Origin: Pelagibacteraceae bacterium AG-461-B04 | GTDB taxonomy: Bacteria; Pseudomonadota; Alphaproteobacteria; Pelagibacterales; AG-422-B15 | Length of the DNA stretch: 64,000 nt | Assembly (NCBI GenBank): GCA_003211835.1 | Contig: QCRN01000004.1 | Coordinates: 20,550 to 84,549 of the forward strand | Direction: 5' to 3' | Shown: piece by piece, positions 24,959 to 38,999 of the stretch | Position numbering within the stretch: the first letter of the stretch is position 1 | How the letters are laid out: each line of letters opens with the position of its first letter | The notes under the pieces: generated by a model | What the model was told of the DNA's origin: nothing | Seen by the model: only the letters and a program-made list of their open reading frames with translations | Database searches by the model: none | Made by a program: the position numbers and the translations under genes

Positions 24959-26065
24959 ATGGTAAAAATTGTTAATTCCTGGAATGAGTGGGATCCTCTC
25001 AAGCATATAATAGTTGGAAAAGCAGATAACTGTTGCATACCACCATCTGAACCAGCAACTGATCCAAAAATACCTGAAGATAGTGACATGAAAGGAATGC
25101 ATGGGCCCCGCAGTGAAGAGTCTATTCATAAAGCTAATCTTCAACTGGATAATTTTTCAAATATTTTAGAAACTCGAGGGGTGAAAGTTGATCGACCCAC
25201 GCCACTTGAGTTTAATCAAAAAGTTTCCACTCCTGACTGGGAAAATGGATCAATGTTTGGCTGTATGCCGCCTAGAGATGTTATTCTTACTCTCGGAAAT
25301 GAAATGCTTGAAGCAACAATGTCTTATAGGTCGAGGTGGTTTGAATATCTTTGTTACAGGCCATTATTAGAGAAATATTACAATGAAGATCCAGACATGA
25401 GAATGGAAACTGCGCCAAAACCAAGATTGACAGATAGTAGTTATCGAGAAAACTATTTAAATGATGAAATATCCATAGATGAACGACTAGATATGGTTGC
25501 AAAAAGAAAATTTGTAACTACCGAAAAAGAAATTTTGTTTGATGCTGCAGATATTTTAAGAATGGGAAAAGATTTATTTGTGCAACATGGTTTTACAACG
25601 AATTTAAAAGGTAGCAATTGGCTCAAGAGGCATTTTAAAGAACATAGGGTTCACACCTTGAATTTTCCAGGTGACCCTTATCCTATACATATAGATGCAA
25701 CATTCACTCCTTTAAAACCAGGTCTCATAATTAATAATCCAACAAGGCGGTTACCTGACGACCAGAGAAAAATATTTGAGCGTAATGATTGGCAAATTAT
25801 AGATGCAGCTCAGCCTGCCCATAATGAGCCACCTCCTTTATGCTATTCTAGTATTTGGTTAAGTATGAATGTTTTGGTCATAGATCCAAAAACTGTGTGC
25901 GTAGAAGAAAGTGAGATCTATCAATGTGAACAAATTAGTAAATTGGGTTTTGAAGTTATTCCTGTCCCTTTTAGAGATGCTTATCCATTTGGTGGCGCAC
26001 TTCACTGCGCAACCACAGATGTATATCGTGAAGGTCAAAAAGAAGATTACTTTCCCAAACAATAA
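24959..26065 (+). CDS. Amidinotransferase, arginine:glycine amidinotransferase (GATM)-like
   Basis: A 368-residue pentein-fold enzyme that would move an amidino group from arginine to an amine acceptor. The family triad is visible: Asp in FDAADILRMGKD (D195), His in PIHIDATF (H244) and the nucleophile in GGALHCATTDV (C350). NPTRR, SSIWLSMNVLVIDP and VEESE also follow the animal AGAT pattern. Bacterial relatives use glycine, lysine, taurine-like or aminocyclitol acceptors, so the product (guanidinoacetate or another guanidino compound) is open. It is divergent from the degenerate flavoprotein and converges with rodA with two bases between the stops. Confidence 0.87.
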   Translation: MVKIVNSWNEWDPLKHIIVGKADNCCIPPSEPATDPKIPEDSDMKGMHGPRSEESIHKANLQLDNFSNILETRGVKVDRPTPLEFNQKVSTPDWENGSMFGCMPPRDVILTLGNEMLEATMSYRSRWFEYLCYRPLLEKYYNEDPDMRMETAPKPRLTDSSYRENYLNDEISIDERLDMVAKRKFVTTEKEILFDAADILRMGKDLFVQHGFTTNLKGSNWLKRHFKEHRVHTLNFPGDPYPIHIDATFTPLKPGLIINNPTRRLPDDQRKIFERNDWQIIDAAQPAHNEPPPLCYSSIWLSMNVLVIDPKTVCVEESEIYQCEQISKLGFEVIPVPFRDAYPFGGALHCATTDVYREGQKEDYFPKQ

Positions 26066-26067
26066 TT

Positions 26068-27201
26068 TTATATAAAACTGCTCTTCGTTAAAGTTGTATT
26101 ATAATTAATATAACAATTCGTTAGCAGTCCAAATCCAAACATAACAGCTAACATAGAGCTTCCTCCGTATGATATGAAAGGTAAAGGCACTCCAACTACA
26201 GGTAGAATTCCTGTCACCATTCCGATATTTACAAAAACATAGATAAAGAATACTGAACAAACTCCTAGAGATAAGAATTTACTAAATAAACTTTTAGACG
26301 TTAGTGCCATTCTAATAGAAATACCAATTAATGCCATGTACAATAAAATTAAAACTATAGAACCAATAAATCCAAACTCTTCTCCAAACATTGTGAAAAT
26401 AAAATCTGTTTGCATCTCAGGGAGAAAATTAAGATGGCTTTGGGTACCCTCCATATAGCCTTTGCCAAAAATACCTCCAGAGCCCAAGGCAATCTTAGAT
26501 TGAGTTATATGATAACCATTTCCAAGGGGGTCTCTCTCTGGATTAAAAAAAGTAAAAACTCTCTCTTTTTGGTATCCCTTTAAATACTGCCAAAGGATTG
26601 GTAGAGATAGAACAAGCCCTAAAATCCCAGATATAAAGTATTTATAATTAAGACCTGAGATCCATATAACACTCACTCCACCAAGAAAGATCACCAAGGC
26701 AGTTCCCAAATCGGGCTGAATTACAACAAATGTAACTGGTATAATTACTATAAAACCAGGTATAATTAATTTAGAAAAAAAATTGTCGTGATAATCCTCC
26801 ATGGAATGAAAATATTTAGCCAATGCTAAAATTAAAGTATATTTTACAAATTCTGATGGCTGTAAACTAAAACCTGCAAAACTTATCCATCTTTTTGCAC
26901 CATTAATTTCATCTCCAACTAGCGGCAGAATCATTAGGATGACAATACTGGCAATAAAAATTAGATATGCAAATCTGAAAATTATTTTTAAATCTAACAA
27001 GGCTACAATAAAAAAAATAATTAGTCCTAATATGAATCTTTGCACATGCCTTATGGGCCATTCACTAAAATTACCATCAGAAATACTGTAAAGCGCAAGA
27101 ATTCCTATAAAAAATATAGTACATATAAGAAATAGTAAAAAATAATTTATGGATCTAAGTTTATCAGAGATTGTTGCTTCAGTTTTACTGTAACTAAACA
27201 T
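26068..27201 (-). CDS. rodA: Rod-shape peptidoglycan glycosyltransferase RodA
   Basis: SEDS-family polymerase that extends glycan strands from lipid II during cell elongation, working with PBP2. The 377-residue protein has ten or so membrane helices. GAKRWISFAGFSLQPSEFVKY, QPDLGTALV with the essential Asp, and the C-terminal VGVPLPFISYGGSSM are typical. It is distinguished from FtsW (59849-60955) by its operon: it overlaps mrdA by eight bases and ends the mreB-mreC-mreD-mrdA-rodA run. Confidence 0.95.
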   Translation of the reverse strand: MFSYSKTEATISDKLRSINYFLLFLICTIFFIGILALYSISDGNFSEWPIRHVQRFILGLIIFFIVALLDLKIIFRFAYLIFIASIVILMILPLVGDEINGAKRWISFAGFSLQPSEFVKYTLILALAKYFHSMEDYHDNFFSKLIIPGFIVIIPVTFVVIQPDLGTALVIFLGGVSVIWISGLNYKYFISGILGLVLSLPILWQYLKGYQKERVFTFFNPERDPLGNGYHITQSKIALGSGGIFGKGYMEGTQSHLNFLPEMQTDFIFTMFGEEFGFIGSIVLILLYMALIGISIRMALTSKSLFSKFLSLGVCSVFFIYVFVNIGMVTGILPVVGVPLPFISYGGSSMLAVMFGFGLLTNCYINYNTTLTKSSFI

Positions 27202-29065
27202 TGGAGATGCTCTTACTTTTTAAATTTAACTTATTATCAAATAAATATTTAAATATTTTCGAAGCAACTGGTGCTGCAGCTCCAGAGCCACTTCCACCAT
27301 GTTCTATTATTACTGACACTGCATATTGAGGATTATTTATTGGTCCGTATCCTATAAATAAACCATGATCACGCTTATCCCAAGGTAACTCATTATTTTT
27401 TTTTAATCCCTCTTCTCTTTCTTGCGAACTAATAACTCTAACTTGAGAAGTGCCAGTTTTACCGGCCATCTTAAGATTGCCAGAAATACGTGATCTATAT
27501 GAGGTTCCCCCTTGTGTATTGGTCGCATCCTCTAGGCCCTTTTTAATGATAGCTAAATATTCCGGATTTAATGATATTTTCTGTTGTTTTTTGGCGTTTT
27601 TCTTTTTATTCAAGACAATTGTTGGATTTATTTTCTCTCCTCCATTAATTAATTGACCTAAAGCGAGACTTAATTGTGCGGAAGTTGTAAGAAAATATCC
27701 CTGTCCAATTCCTGCTGAAAGAGTTTCTCCAACCATCCAAGGTGTGCCAATAGACTCTAACTTCCAATTCTTTGAAGGAACAATTCCCTTTTTTTCCTCA
27801 TAAAATGACTCAAAAACATTTTGCCCAAACCCAAACCTTTTGCATACCTCAGCAATTTTGTTGATGCCAATTTCTCTTGATATTTGATAAAAATATACAT
27901 CACATGAAACTTTAAGCGCTTCATTCATGTTGACCTTGCCGTGACCTTCTTCCTTCCAACAGTGAAAAGTTTTGATTCCTGACTCAAGACTTGTATCTTT
28001 AATCTCATGTTTACCATTACAATAAACCTCTCTTTTTTCACTGACTCCATTTTCTAATGCCGCTAATGCTACAAAAGGCTTAATTGTTGAACCGGGAGGA
28101 TATTGACTTGAAATTGATTTATTTATCAGTGGTTTATAAATATTGTTTGTAAGGGAATTCCATTTTTCTAATGATATATTCTTAGAAAATAAGTTTGGAT
28201 CATAAGATGGTGATGAAACTAATGCATAAAATTCTCCAGTTTTAATATTCGTTACTGCCACACATCCGCTTTGACCATTAAGGCTTTTGTAGCAATAATC
28301 TTGCAGTTCTGAGTCAATTGTAAGTTGAATATTTTCACCTCGAGTGCTTTCATATCTGTCTAATTCTCTTATTTCTCTTCCGTTTGCATTAACTTCAATA
28401 TTTTTATTTCCTAATTTACCTCTCAAATTAAAGTCCTTCGACTTTTCAATACCAAGTTTTCCTGATTTTGCTGAGCTTAAATCAGCTAATGTATTAGTGT
28501 CTCTTTCTTTTTTATCAAGAGGAGCAGTGTACCCGATAATATGAGAATGTGATGGTCCGCTAGTATAATATCTCTTAAATCCAATTTGAGGATAAATTCC
28601 ATCTACTTTATGTATGTTTGCATTAATCATAGAAAATTGATCCCAAGATAAATCATCTAGTACTTTTATAGGTATAAATTTTTTTGTTTTATTTATTTCT
28701 GAATATAATTTTTGGGTATCTATTTGAACGTCTGGTAGTATTTTTTTTAAATTTTCAATTGATTTTATATAGTCTGAAGTTTCCTCTCTGATGATCACAA
28801 CTTCATATTTTTCACGGTTGACAGCTAATGGCTTGCCTTGTAGGTCATAGATAATGCCTCTTTGAGGTTCTAATAATCGATGAGTAATTCTATTATTATC
28901 TGACAGTATTTTGTATTTATCTTTGTCTACTATCTGCAAGTAAGCGAGCCTGGACGCTAATATTGTAAATAATCCTGCTTTTGCAATCGTTATAATTGCA
29001 GTTCGTCTACTGATTGAAGCATCAAGGTCATATTTCTTAAAAATAAATTTATTTGATTCTGACAT
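27194..29065 (-). CDS. mrdA: Penicillin-binding protein 2 (elongasome transpeptidase)
   Basis: A 623-residue class B PBP with one N-terminal membrane segment (about 27-45), a pedestal region starting RGIIYDLQGKPLA, and a transpeptidase domain. Active-site motifs are S-T-I-K in PPGSTIKPF (near 322), S-C-D in KVSCDVYF, and K-T-G in GKTGTSQ (near 534). It cross-links new wall during elongation with RodA. It overlaps mreD by 17 bases and rodA by eight. Confidence 0.96.
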   Translation of the reverse strand: MSESNKFIFKKYDLDASISRRTAIITIAKAGLFTILASRLAYLQIVDKDKYKILSDNNRITHRLLEPQRGIIYDLQGKPLAVNREKYEVVIIREETSDYIKSIENLKKILPDVQIDTQKLYSEINKTKKFIPIKVLDDLSWDQFSMINANIHKVDGIYPQIGFKRYYTSGPSHSHIIGYTAPLDKKERDTNTLADLSSAKSGKLGIEKSKDFNLRGKLGNKNIEVNANGREIRELDRYESTRGENIQLTIDSELQDYCYKSLNGQSGCVAVTNIKTGEFYALVSSPSYDPNLFSKNISLEKWNSLTNNIYKPLINKSISSQYPPGSTIKPFVALAALENGVSEKREVYCNGKHEIKDTSLESGIKTFHCWKEEGHGKVNMNEALKVSCDVYFYQISREIGINKIAEVCKRFGFGQNVFESFYEEKKGIVPSKNWKLESIGTPWMVGETLSAGIGQGYFLTTSAQLSLALGQLINGGEKINPTIVLNKKKNAKKQQKISLNPEYLAIIKKGLEDATNTQGGTSYRSRISGNLKMAGKTGTSQVRVISSQEREEGLKKNNELPWDKRDHGLFIGYGPINNPQYAVSVIIEHGGSGSGAAAPVASKIFKYLFDNKLNLKSKSISNV

Positions 29066-29534
29066 ATTTATTTTGAATGGATGAAATTGTATAATCTAAT
29101 GGGTAATATAATAATATTACTACCATGTATGGGATAATATTTATAAAGAGTGAAATTGAAGTATGATAAATAAGATAAATCGTAAAATAATTTATGGAAA
29201 ACAAACTTAGCATTAATAATAAAAATATTAAAAATTTGATATTTGTGTTTAACGGTATACTTAAAAAATTTCCAACCCTGTCTATTAAATAAAAACAAAG
29301 GAATAATGAGCTTGCATATCCAAAAGGGGTAGAGACTAAAATATCATTATAGATTCCTAATAAAAATAATACGATACAGATAATCCAATTCGTTTCATTC
29401 CACCTTAAAACATATATTATCAAGCAGCTAATCAATGTAAGGTCAAAATAAATTGAATTGAACACAATATTCGAAGATATGATAAAAATTAGAATAAAAT
29501 AAAATATTAAATTATTTATTTTTAAATCATTCAT
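29049..29534 (-). CDS. mreD: Rod-shape-determining protein MreD
   Basis: A 161-residue protein with about five closely spaced hydrophobic helices and little sequence conservation, as is usual for MreD. The central DILVSTPFGYASSLFLCFYLIDRV resembles the conserved D---G---G----L---- region. Its position between mreC and mrdA fixes the identity. It is part of the membrane scaffold linking MreB filaments to PBP2-RodA. Confidence 0.88.
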   Translation of the reverse strand: MNDLKINNLIFYFILIFIISSNIVFNSIYFDLTLISCLIIYVLRWNETNWIICIVLFLLGIYNDILVSTPFGYASSLFLCFYLIDRVGNFLSIPLNTNIKFLIFLLLMLSLFSINYFTIYLIYHTSISLFINIIPYMVVILLYYPLDYTISSIQNKYVRIK

Positions 29535-29543
29535 AATATTTTA

Positions 29544-30386
29544 TTATTCGTTATTCTGATTAAATTTATAATTTAGTAGTATTATATGATTTAGTTGACT
29601 AACGTCCTCAATTAATTCAACCTCAATTTTTTCACCCTCAGTTTTTGCAACTTTCCCAACAACTAAATAAGGTGGAAAAATTCCTCCTTTTCCTGAAGTT
29701 GTAACTAGATCTCCAACTTTTATATTTTTGTATTCCCTAACATACTCAATAATTGGATTATTTTGACCCTGTCCTATCATTATTCCCTGATGTGCATCTT
29801 CAGAAATACTTACAGGTAATCTACTATTGATGTTATTCAGCAGAAGTACTCTTGCAACCTTATTATCTAATGAAGTTACCCTTCCCAATATTCCGTTAGG
29901 ACCTGCTGCTGGCATATCAATAAATAATTTTTCAGTTTCATCAGATTTTATCAAGATTGTTCCTATAAATTTATTAGAAAAATTTGCTACAATTCTTGAT
30001 GTAATGAAATCGTATTCTTGATCAGCTGTTAAATTTAATAAATCTTCATATTGAGCGATTTTTAGTTTCATGGAAACTACTTCTTGGAAAGACGCTGAAT
30101 TAGTTAATTGATTTCTATTATACTCATCAAGCTGATTATAAATTTCTTTTAGATCTACAATAGACTGTATACCTGAATTTATTAACTTTGAAGGAGTTGA
30201 TACTATATATGAAATTGAGTATGAAATACTTGTTGTATATGATCTTAAATTCTTTGCTGATTGTGTTAGTTCAAATCTTCCCACAAATAGAATTAATGAG
30301 ATAACGAAGAGTATAATAGCAAGTATAAAGACCCTACTACTTGGACTTAGTATTTTTTGAACTCGTAAGTTTCTTGAAAGCCTCAC
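29544..30386 (-). CDS. mreC: Rod-shape-determining protein MreC
   Basis: About 280 residues: a membrane segment (about 15-35), a helical coiled-coil part, then the beta-rich MreC domain with PAAGPNGILGRVT, VLLLNNINSRLPV, GIMIGQG and GDLVTTSGKGGIFPPYLVVGKV. It is periplasmic and connects MreB to the wall synthases. The GTG at 30386 is chosen over a TTG at 30392 because AAAAGG is spaced seven bases from the GTG but only one from the TTG. Confidence 0.93.
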   Translation of the reverse strand: MRLSRNLRVQKILSPSSRVFILAIILFVISLILFVGRFELTQSAKNLRSYTTSISYSISYIVSTPSKLINSGIQSIVDLKEIYNQLDEYNRNQLTNSASFQEVVSMKLKIAQYEDLLNLTADQEYDFITSRIVANFSNKFIGTILIKSDETEKLFIDMPAAGPNGILGRVTSLDNKVARVLLLNNINSRLPVSISEDAHQGIMIGQGQNNPIIEYVREYKNIKVGDLVTTSGKGGIFPPYLVVGKVAKTEGEKIEVELIEDVSQLNHIILLNYKFNQNNE

Positions 30387-30405
30387 TTTCAAACCTTTTC
30401 ATTAG

Positions 30406-33014
<2,609 letters not shown>

Positions 33015-33059
33015 CTTTAAATCCCTTGGTTATATGTTAATTGTGTTAAAATTAAGTAT

Positions 33060-33091
33060 CCCCCTGAGGCAAGTTTTAAGTCGCCCGGGGG
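33060..33091 (-). promoter_or_regulatory. G+C-rich hairpin in the leuA leader, possible attenuator
   Basis: On the minus strand CCCCC-GGC (from 33091) pairs with GCC-GGGGG (ending 33060) around an AT-rich loop; a loose T-rich ATACTTAATTTT follows. It lies directly after a 12-codon leader ORF, as in transcription attenuators, and its base composition is exceptional for this genome. The T-run is weak, so termination is uncertain. Confidence 0.5.
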
Positions 33092-33094
33092 CTG

Positions 33095-33133
33095 CTAAGC
33101 AGTTTTAACAGCAAGAGAGATTGAAGAGTGCAT
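33095..33133 (-). CDS. 12-residue leader peptide upstream of leuA
   Basis: ATG at 33133 to TAG at 33095 encodes MHSSISLAVKTA, with AAGAGA just before the ATG. It contains one codon each for Ile, Leu and Val, the end products of the ilv/leu pathway, close to the stop. The stop is followed immediately by a small CTGC/GCAG stem and the G+C-rich hairpin. This is the order of a ribosome-mediated attenuator, although leader peptides of this type usually carry runs of the sensed codon. Confidence 0.45.
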   Translation of the reverse strand: MHSSISLAVKTA

Positions 33134-33314
33134 TCTCTTAATGAATTGAAAAGATTACTAAAATATATTTTTTTCATAGCAAAATTATGCACTTTAATTA
33201 ATTTCAAAGATAATGGATAAATATATGAATATTGCTAAATTCGCAATAAATTACTCAAAATTGCTTAAATATTGGGCAATACCATATCTTTTGAGTCTGA
33301 AAACTTAAAATTAG
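33134..33314. other. AT-rich gap between ilvC end and leuA leader
   Basis: No gene is seen. Two short inverted repeats, ATTGC/GCAAT (33231-33247 and about 33261-33282), occur close together and could be a weak end for the ilv transcript or binding sites for a leuA regulator. The leuA promoter must lie here if the gene is transcribed separately. Confidence 0.3.
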
Positions 33315-34850
<1,536 letters not shown>

Positions 34851-34851
<1 letters not shown>

Positions 34852-36620
34852 TAAACTAAAACTTTTCCTTCATCTGAAATCTCTTCTTTTACAGTTTCGT
34901 CCCCAAGTAGCATTTCATTATGGGCCTTGCCTGATGGAATCATTGGAAACACATTTTCATTCTGTTCTACAACACAGTCGAATATAACTGGACCATCATA
35001 TTCGATCATTTCATTTATCGCTTTATTTAATTCATTAGGTTTCTGAACTCTTATGCCTTTAGCGCCATAAGCTTCAGCTAGTTTAACAAAATCTGGTAAT
35101 GCATCTGTGTAGCTATGAGAATATCTTTTATCATGAAGCAGTTCCTGCCATTGCCTGACCATTCCCATGTACTGATTATTAATAATAAAAATCTTTACAG
35201 GCAATTTGTGTTGAATGGCTGTGGACATTTCCTGAATACACATCAATATTGATGCTTCTCCCGCAATATCAATAACTAATTTATCAGGATGAGCCACCTG
35301 TGCTCCAATCGCTGCAGGTAAGCCAAAACCCATTGTTCCTAATCCACCCGATGTTATCCATCTATTAGGTTTGTTAAATTTATAATATTGAGCGGCCCAC
35401 ATTTGATGTTGACCAACTTCAGTCGTTACAAATACATCTTTATCCTTAGTTAACTCATATAATCTCTGGATTGCGTATTGTGGTTTTATTATATTTTTAT
35501 CGCTTACATATTTAAGTGAGTCTTTCTCTTTCCATTTATCAATTGTTTTCCACCACTCCTTGAGAGGGGATTTATTGATTTTGTAAACTTTAGACTTCCA
35601 TAATTTTATTGAATCTTCCAACACATGTGCAACATCACCTATTAATGGTACGTCAACTTTAACAATCTTATTGATTGAAGAAGGATCAATATCAATATGG
35701 ATCTTTTTAGAATTTGGAGAAAACTCGTCAATTTTGCCAGTTATCCTATCATCAAATCTGGCTCCAATATTAATCATTAAGTCACATTCGTTCATAGCCA
35801 TATTCGCTTCATAAGTACCATGCATACCTAACATGCCAATAAACTGTGAGTCGTCACCAGGATAGGCTCCTAATCCTTGTAACGTAGATGTAATTGGAAA
35901 ACCAGTTAACCGAACAAACTCCCTTAGTAATTGAACAGCTGCATTGCCAGAATTAATAACACCTCCGCCAGTATAAAAAATCGGTTTTTCAGCATCCGCT
36001 ATTAATTTAAGTGCGTCATCAATTTGATCGATGTTTGCCTTTAATTTTGGTCTATACGATTTATGTTTTACAGTTTCAGGGCCAATATACGTTCCTGTCT
36101 GAAATTGAATATCTTTTGGTATATCAACTAGAACTGGACCAGGTCTTCCACTTGAAGCAACGTAAAACGCTTCGTGGAGAATTCTTGAAAGATCATTGAT
36201 ATCTTTAACAAGCCAATTATGTTTTGTGCAAGGTCTTGTAATGCCTACAGCATCACATTCTTGAAAAGCATCGGTTCCAATTAAGTGTGTTGGCACCTGA
36301 CCACTTATACAAACAATTGGAATGGAGTCCATCATGGCATCAGTTAAACCTGTTACCGCGTTAGTAACTCCAGGGCCAGATGTAACAAGCATAACCCCAA
36401 CTTTACCACTTGATCTAGCATATCCCTCAGCAGAATGAGATGCACCTTGTTCATGCCTAACTAAATAGTGCCTAATAGGCTGATTGGTATCTCTTTCCTT
36501 TGCTAACTCATCGTATATAGGTAAAACTGCCCCACCAGGATATCCAAAAATTGTATCAACTTGATGATCTTCAAATGCTTTTAAAACCATTTGAGCACCT
36601 GTCATCTGAATATTAACCAT
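34851..36620 (-). CDS. ilvB: Acetolactate synthase large (catalytic) subunit
   Basis: A 589-residue ThDP-dependent enzyme making acetolactate and acetohydroxybutyrate. The catalytic Glu region is FGYPGGAVLPIYDEL and RHEQGASHSAEGYARSSG (about 54-71). The FAD-domain stretch GMLGMHGTYEAN follows, and the ThDP-Mg motif is DIAGEASILMCIQE...NNQYMGMVRQWQ. The GEAS form in place of GDGS/GDAS is noted. It is the first gene of ilvB-ilvH-ilvC, with a candidate promoter directly upstream. Confidence 0.97.
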
Positions 36621-36645
36621 AAATTCCCCTTACGTTTGAAGTGAC

Positions 36646-36674
36646 TTTCTATGAAGATTTGAAGCAAAAGTCAA
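36646..36674 (-). promoter_or_regulatory. Candidate sigma-70 promoter for ilvBHC
   Basis: On the minus strand TTGACT (36674-36669) and TAGAAA (36651-36646) are 17 bases apart, in the 93-base gap between miaA and ilvB. The start point would leave a short untranslated leader. The -35 box is good and the -10 box moderate. Confidence 0.4.
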
Positions 36675-36713
36675 ATACAATTAAATTAATGGAAAGTAGA
36701 TAAGATTTTTACA

Positions 36714-37589
36714 TTACATAAATTTCTTTATATCTATGTTTTGAGTAATATTATTACCTTTTATCCAAGTTAGCTGTCTTTTAATGTAATTTCTGGTGTT
36801 TTTTTTGATAATATTTTTACATTCTTCAAGATCAATTTTTTTATCTAAGAAACTTCTTATTTCCCTAACTCCTATAGCTTTCATAATAGACTTATTGTCG
36901 TTATAGCCTTTGCTTAATAAATCACTTACTTCATCAACCACAAGGCCTTTAAACATATGGTCGACTCTTAATTCTGCCTTAGGGTACAATTCATCTCTAT
37001 CAGTAGTTGTTAGTAATATGTGGTAATTTATATCATCAATCGCAGGGGAGGTATTTAATTGCCATTGTTCTAATACTTTACCTGTTTGTTTTAAAAGTGA
37101 ATAGCTTCTAAATATTCTTTGTCTGTCATTTTCTTGAATGTTAGTAGATGGATAACTTTTCTTTATCTCATCAAAAAGAAATCTAAGTCCAAAATTATCA
37201 AATAGACCTTGAGTTTCATTTTTTGTCGTTTCATCAATATCAGGAATATCAGCTAAGCCAAACTTAAGTGCATTTAAATACATTCCTGTGCCTCCTACCA
37301 AGATAGGAAGTTTTTTGCTACTGAAACATTTTTTAATCTCATTTACTGCATCATTTAACCATGATGCTGCTGTACTTGATTCATCTCCATTAAGATAACC
37401 ATATAATCTATGATCGCATGTGCTTAAGTCTGCTTTGGTCGGTCTGTCAGTTAGAATACTTAAATCTTTATAAACCTGCATACTATCCAAGTTAATGATC
37501 GATGATTTATGATTTAAAGCGATGTCGATTGCTTTTTTTGATTTTCCACTTGCTGTAGGTCCAAAGATGACAATTAAATCTCTAGACAT
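36714..37589 (-). CDS. miaA: tRNA dimethylallyltransferase
   Basis: Transfers a dimethylallyl group to A37 of tRNAs that read codons starting with U. The 291-residue product has the P-loop GPTASGKSKKAIDIA (10-24), NLDSMQVYKDLSILTDRPT, VGGTGMYLNAL and a C-terminal KAIGVREIRSFLDK...RQLTWIKGN stretch, all diagnostic. It lies six bases after the DegP-like gene, a neighbourhood reminiscent of the miaA-hfq-hflX-hflK region elsewhere, but hfq is not found here. Confidence 0.95.
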   Translation of the reverse strand: MSRDLIVIFGPTASGKSKKAIDIALNHKSSIINLDSMQVYKDLSILTDRPTKADLSTCDHRLYGYLNGDESSTAASWLNDAVNEIKKCFSSKKLPILVGGTGMYLNALKFGLADIPDIDETTKNETQGLFDNFGLRFLFDEIKKSYPSTNIQENDRQRIFRSYSLLKQTGKVLEQWQLNTSPAIDDINYHILLTTTDRDELYPKAELRVDHMFKGLVVDEVSDLLSKGYNDNKSIMKAIGVREIRSFLDKKIDLEECKNIIKKNTRNYIKRQLTWIKGNNITQNIDIKKFM

Positions 37590-37595
37590 GTTTCA

Positions 37596-38999
37596 TCAAT
37601 CAAGCGAAAGTTTTGCGCCTATATATTTTCTTGAATTGGGACCTGCATAAAAAACAATCAAAATATTTTCTTTTCCTTGAGCTACTACTTCATCAATAAT
37701 TTCTAATACATCCCCTGTTGAATTTACAACTTTGTTTTGTATTTCAATTATTATGTCATCTTTTTTTATATTTTGCCTTATTAGAAATGAATCACTATTT
37801 ATTTCAGATATTAGTACACCTTGCTGTGTCGAAGGCAGTTGTAACCTGTCTTTATCTTCATCTGAAATTGTTCGTATTTTTATACCTAATTCAGACACGT
37901 TAATTGATGATCCATTATTTTCAATGCTTGCAAGCTCTTCAAGTGATGGCTGTTTACCAAGATTGACATTCAATAAAACTTCTTTTTCATCTCTCCAAAC
38001 AACAACGGTACTTTTTTCTCCTATTTTCGCCTCTGCTACTAATTTTGGAAGTGTTTGAACTGACTCAACTTCTTTACCATTAAACTCAATGATTATATCA
38101 CCTTCTTTTACACCACCGCTCAGAGCCGGACTATCTGGTGTTAAGCCTTGAACTAAAGCGCCATAAGTTTTAGTAAGACCCAGGCTTTGAGCTATCTCTT
38201 CGGTTACTTCTTGTATTCTCACTCCTAACCATGCCCTTTCTATTTCTCCAGTATCCTTTAGTTGATCAATAATATTTTTTGCTAAATTAGAGGGAATAGC
38301 AAAACCAATGCCAATTGATCCGCCGCTGGGCGAAATAATCATCGAATTTACACCAATTACTTTACCCGCTAAGTTAAAAAGAGGTCCACCTGAGTTACCT
38401 CTATTAATTGAAGCGTCCGTTTGTATAAAGTCATCGTATCTTCCTCCTAACATTCTACCTCTCGCAGAGACTATTCCAGCAGTGACAGTTCCCCCTAAGC
38501 CATGTGGATTTCCAATTGCCATAACCCAATTTCCGACTTTGGCTGTATCAGAATCACCAAATTCAAGATAATCCAGATTGTTTGCATCTACTTTTAAAAG
38601 AGCTAGATCGGTTTCAGCATCAGCCGCAATTAATTCAGCCTCTATTTTTGTACCATCTATAAATGTTACTTGTATATCAGATGCATTTTCAACTACATGG
38701 TTATTAGTAACTATAAAGCCATCTTCAGAAATAACGAAACCTGAGCCCAAAGAACTAAACTCTCGTTCAGACGGTTCAGATCGTGGCATATTAAATGGAA
38801 AGTTAAAAAAGTCTTCTATAGAAGGAACTTCAGGTCCTGTTTGCTCAATTACACCAGTTGTAGAGATATTGACTACTGATGGGGATACACTTTCTGCTAA
38901 ATCAGAAAATGTGTCCGGGCCCGTAAAGGCAAATGCAATGATTATGCCATTTAAATATATGAATAAAGATATTGGAAAAATAAAATATTTTTTAATCAT
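37596..38999 (-). CDS. Periplasmic serine protease, DegP/DegQ family
   Basis: A 467-residue envelope protease/chaperone: signal peptide (1-24, ending AFA-F), trypsin-like domain with catalytic H101 (VTNNHVV), D131 (AETDLALL) and S203 (NRGNSGGPL), then two PDZ domains (WLGVRIQEVT... and ISVELGIKIRT-like part). It degrades or refolds damaged periplasmic proteins. The start at 38999 gives a proper signal peptide and an ATGA overlap with the DUF2065 gene; the frame itself extends to 39056. It lies in the hflK-hflC group, as in many alphaproteobacteria. Confidence 0.94.
   Translation of the reverse strand: MIKKYFIFPISLFIYLNGIIIAFAFTGPDTFSDLAESVSPSVVNISTTGVIEQTGPEVPSIEDFFNFPFNMPRSEPSEREFSSLGSGFVISEDGFIVTNNHVVENASDIQVTFIDGTKIEAELIAADAETDLALLKVDANNLDYLEFGDSDTAKVGNWVMAIGNPHGLGGTVTAGIVSARGRMLGGRYDDFIQTDASINRGNSGGPLFNLAGKVIGVNSMIISPSGGSIGIGFAIPSNLAKNIIDQLKDTGEIERAWLGVRIQEVTEEIAQSLGLTKTYGALVQGLTPDSPALSGGVKEGDIIIEFNGKEVESVQTLPKLVAEAKIGEKSTVVVWRDEKEVLLNVNLGKQPSLEELASIENNGSSINVSELGIKIRTISDEDKDRLQLPSTQQGVLISEINSDSFLIRQNIKKDDIIIEIQNKVVNSTGDVLEIIDEVVAQGKENILIVFYAGPNSRKYIGAKLSLD

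Noticed and set aside
36621..36713. Possible leader-peptide attenuator before ilvB
   Set aside because: The gap contains no short ORF with a ribosome-binding site and no stable hairpin; only a promoter-like sequence is seen.
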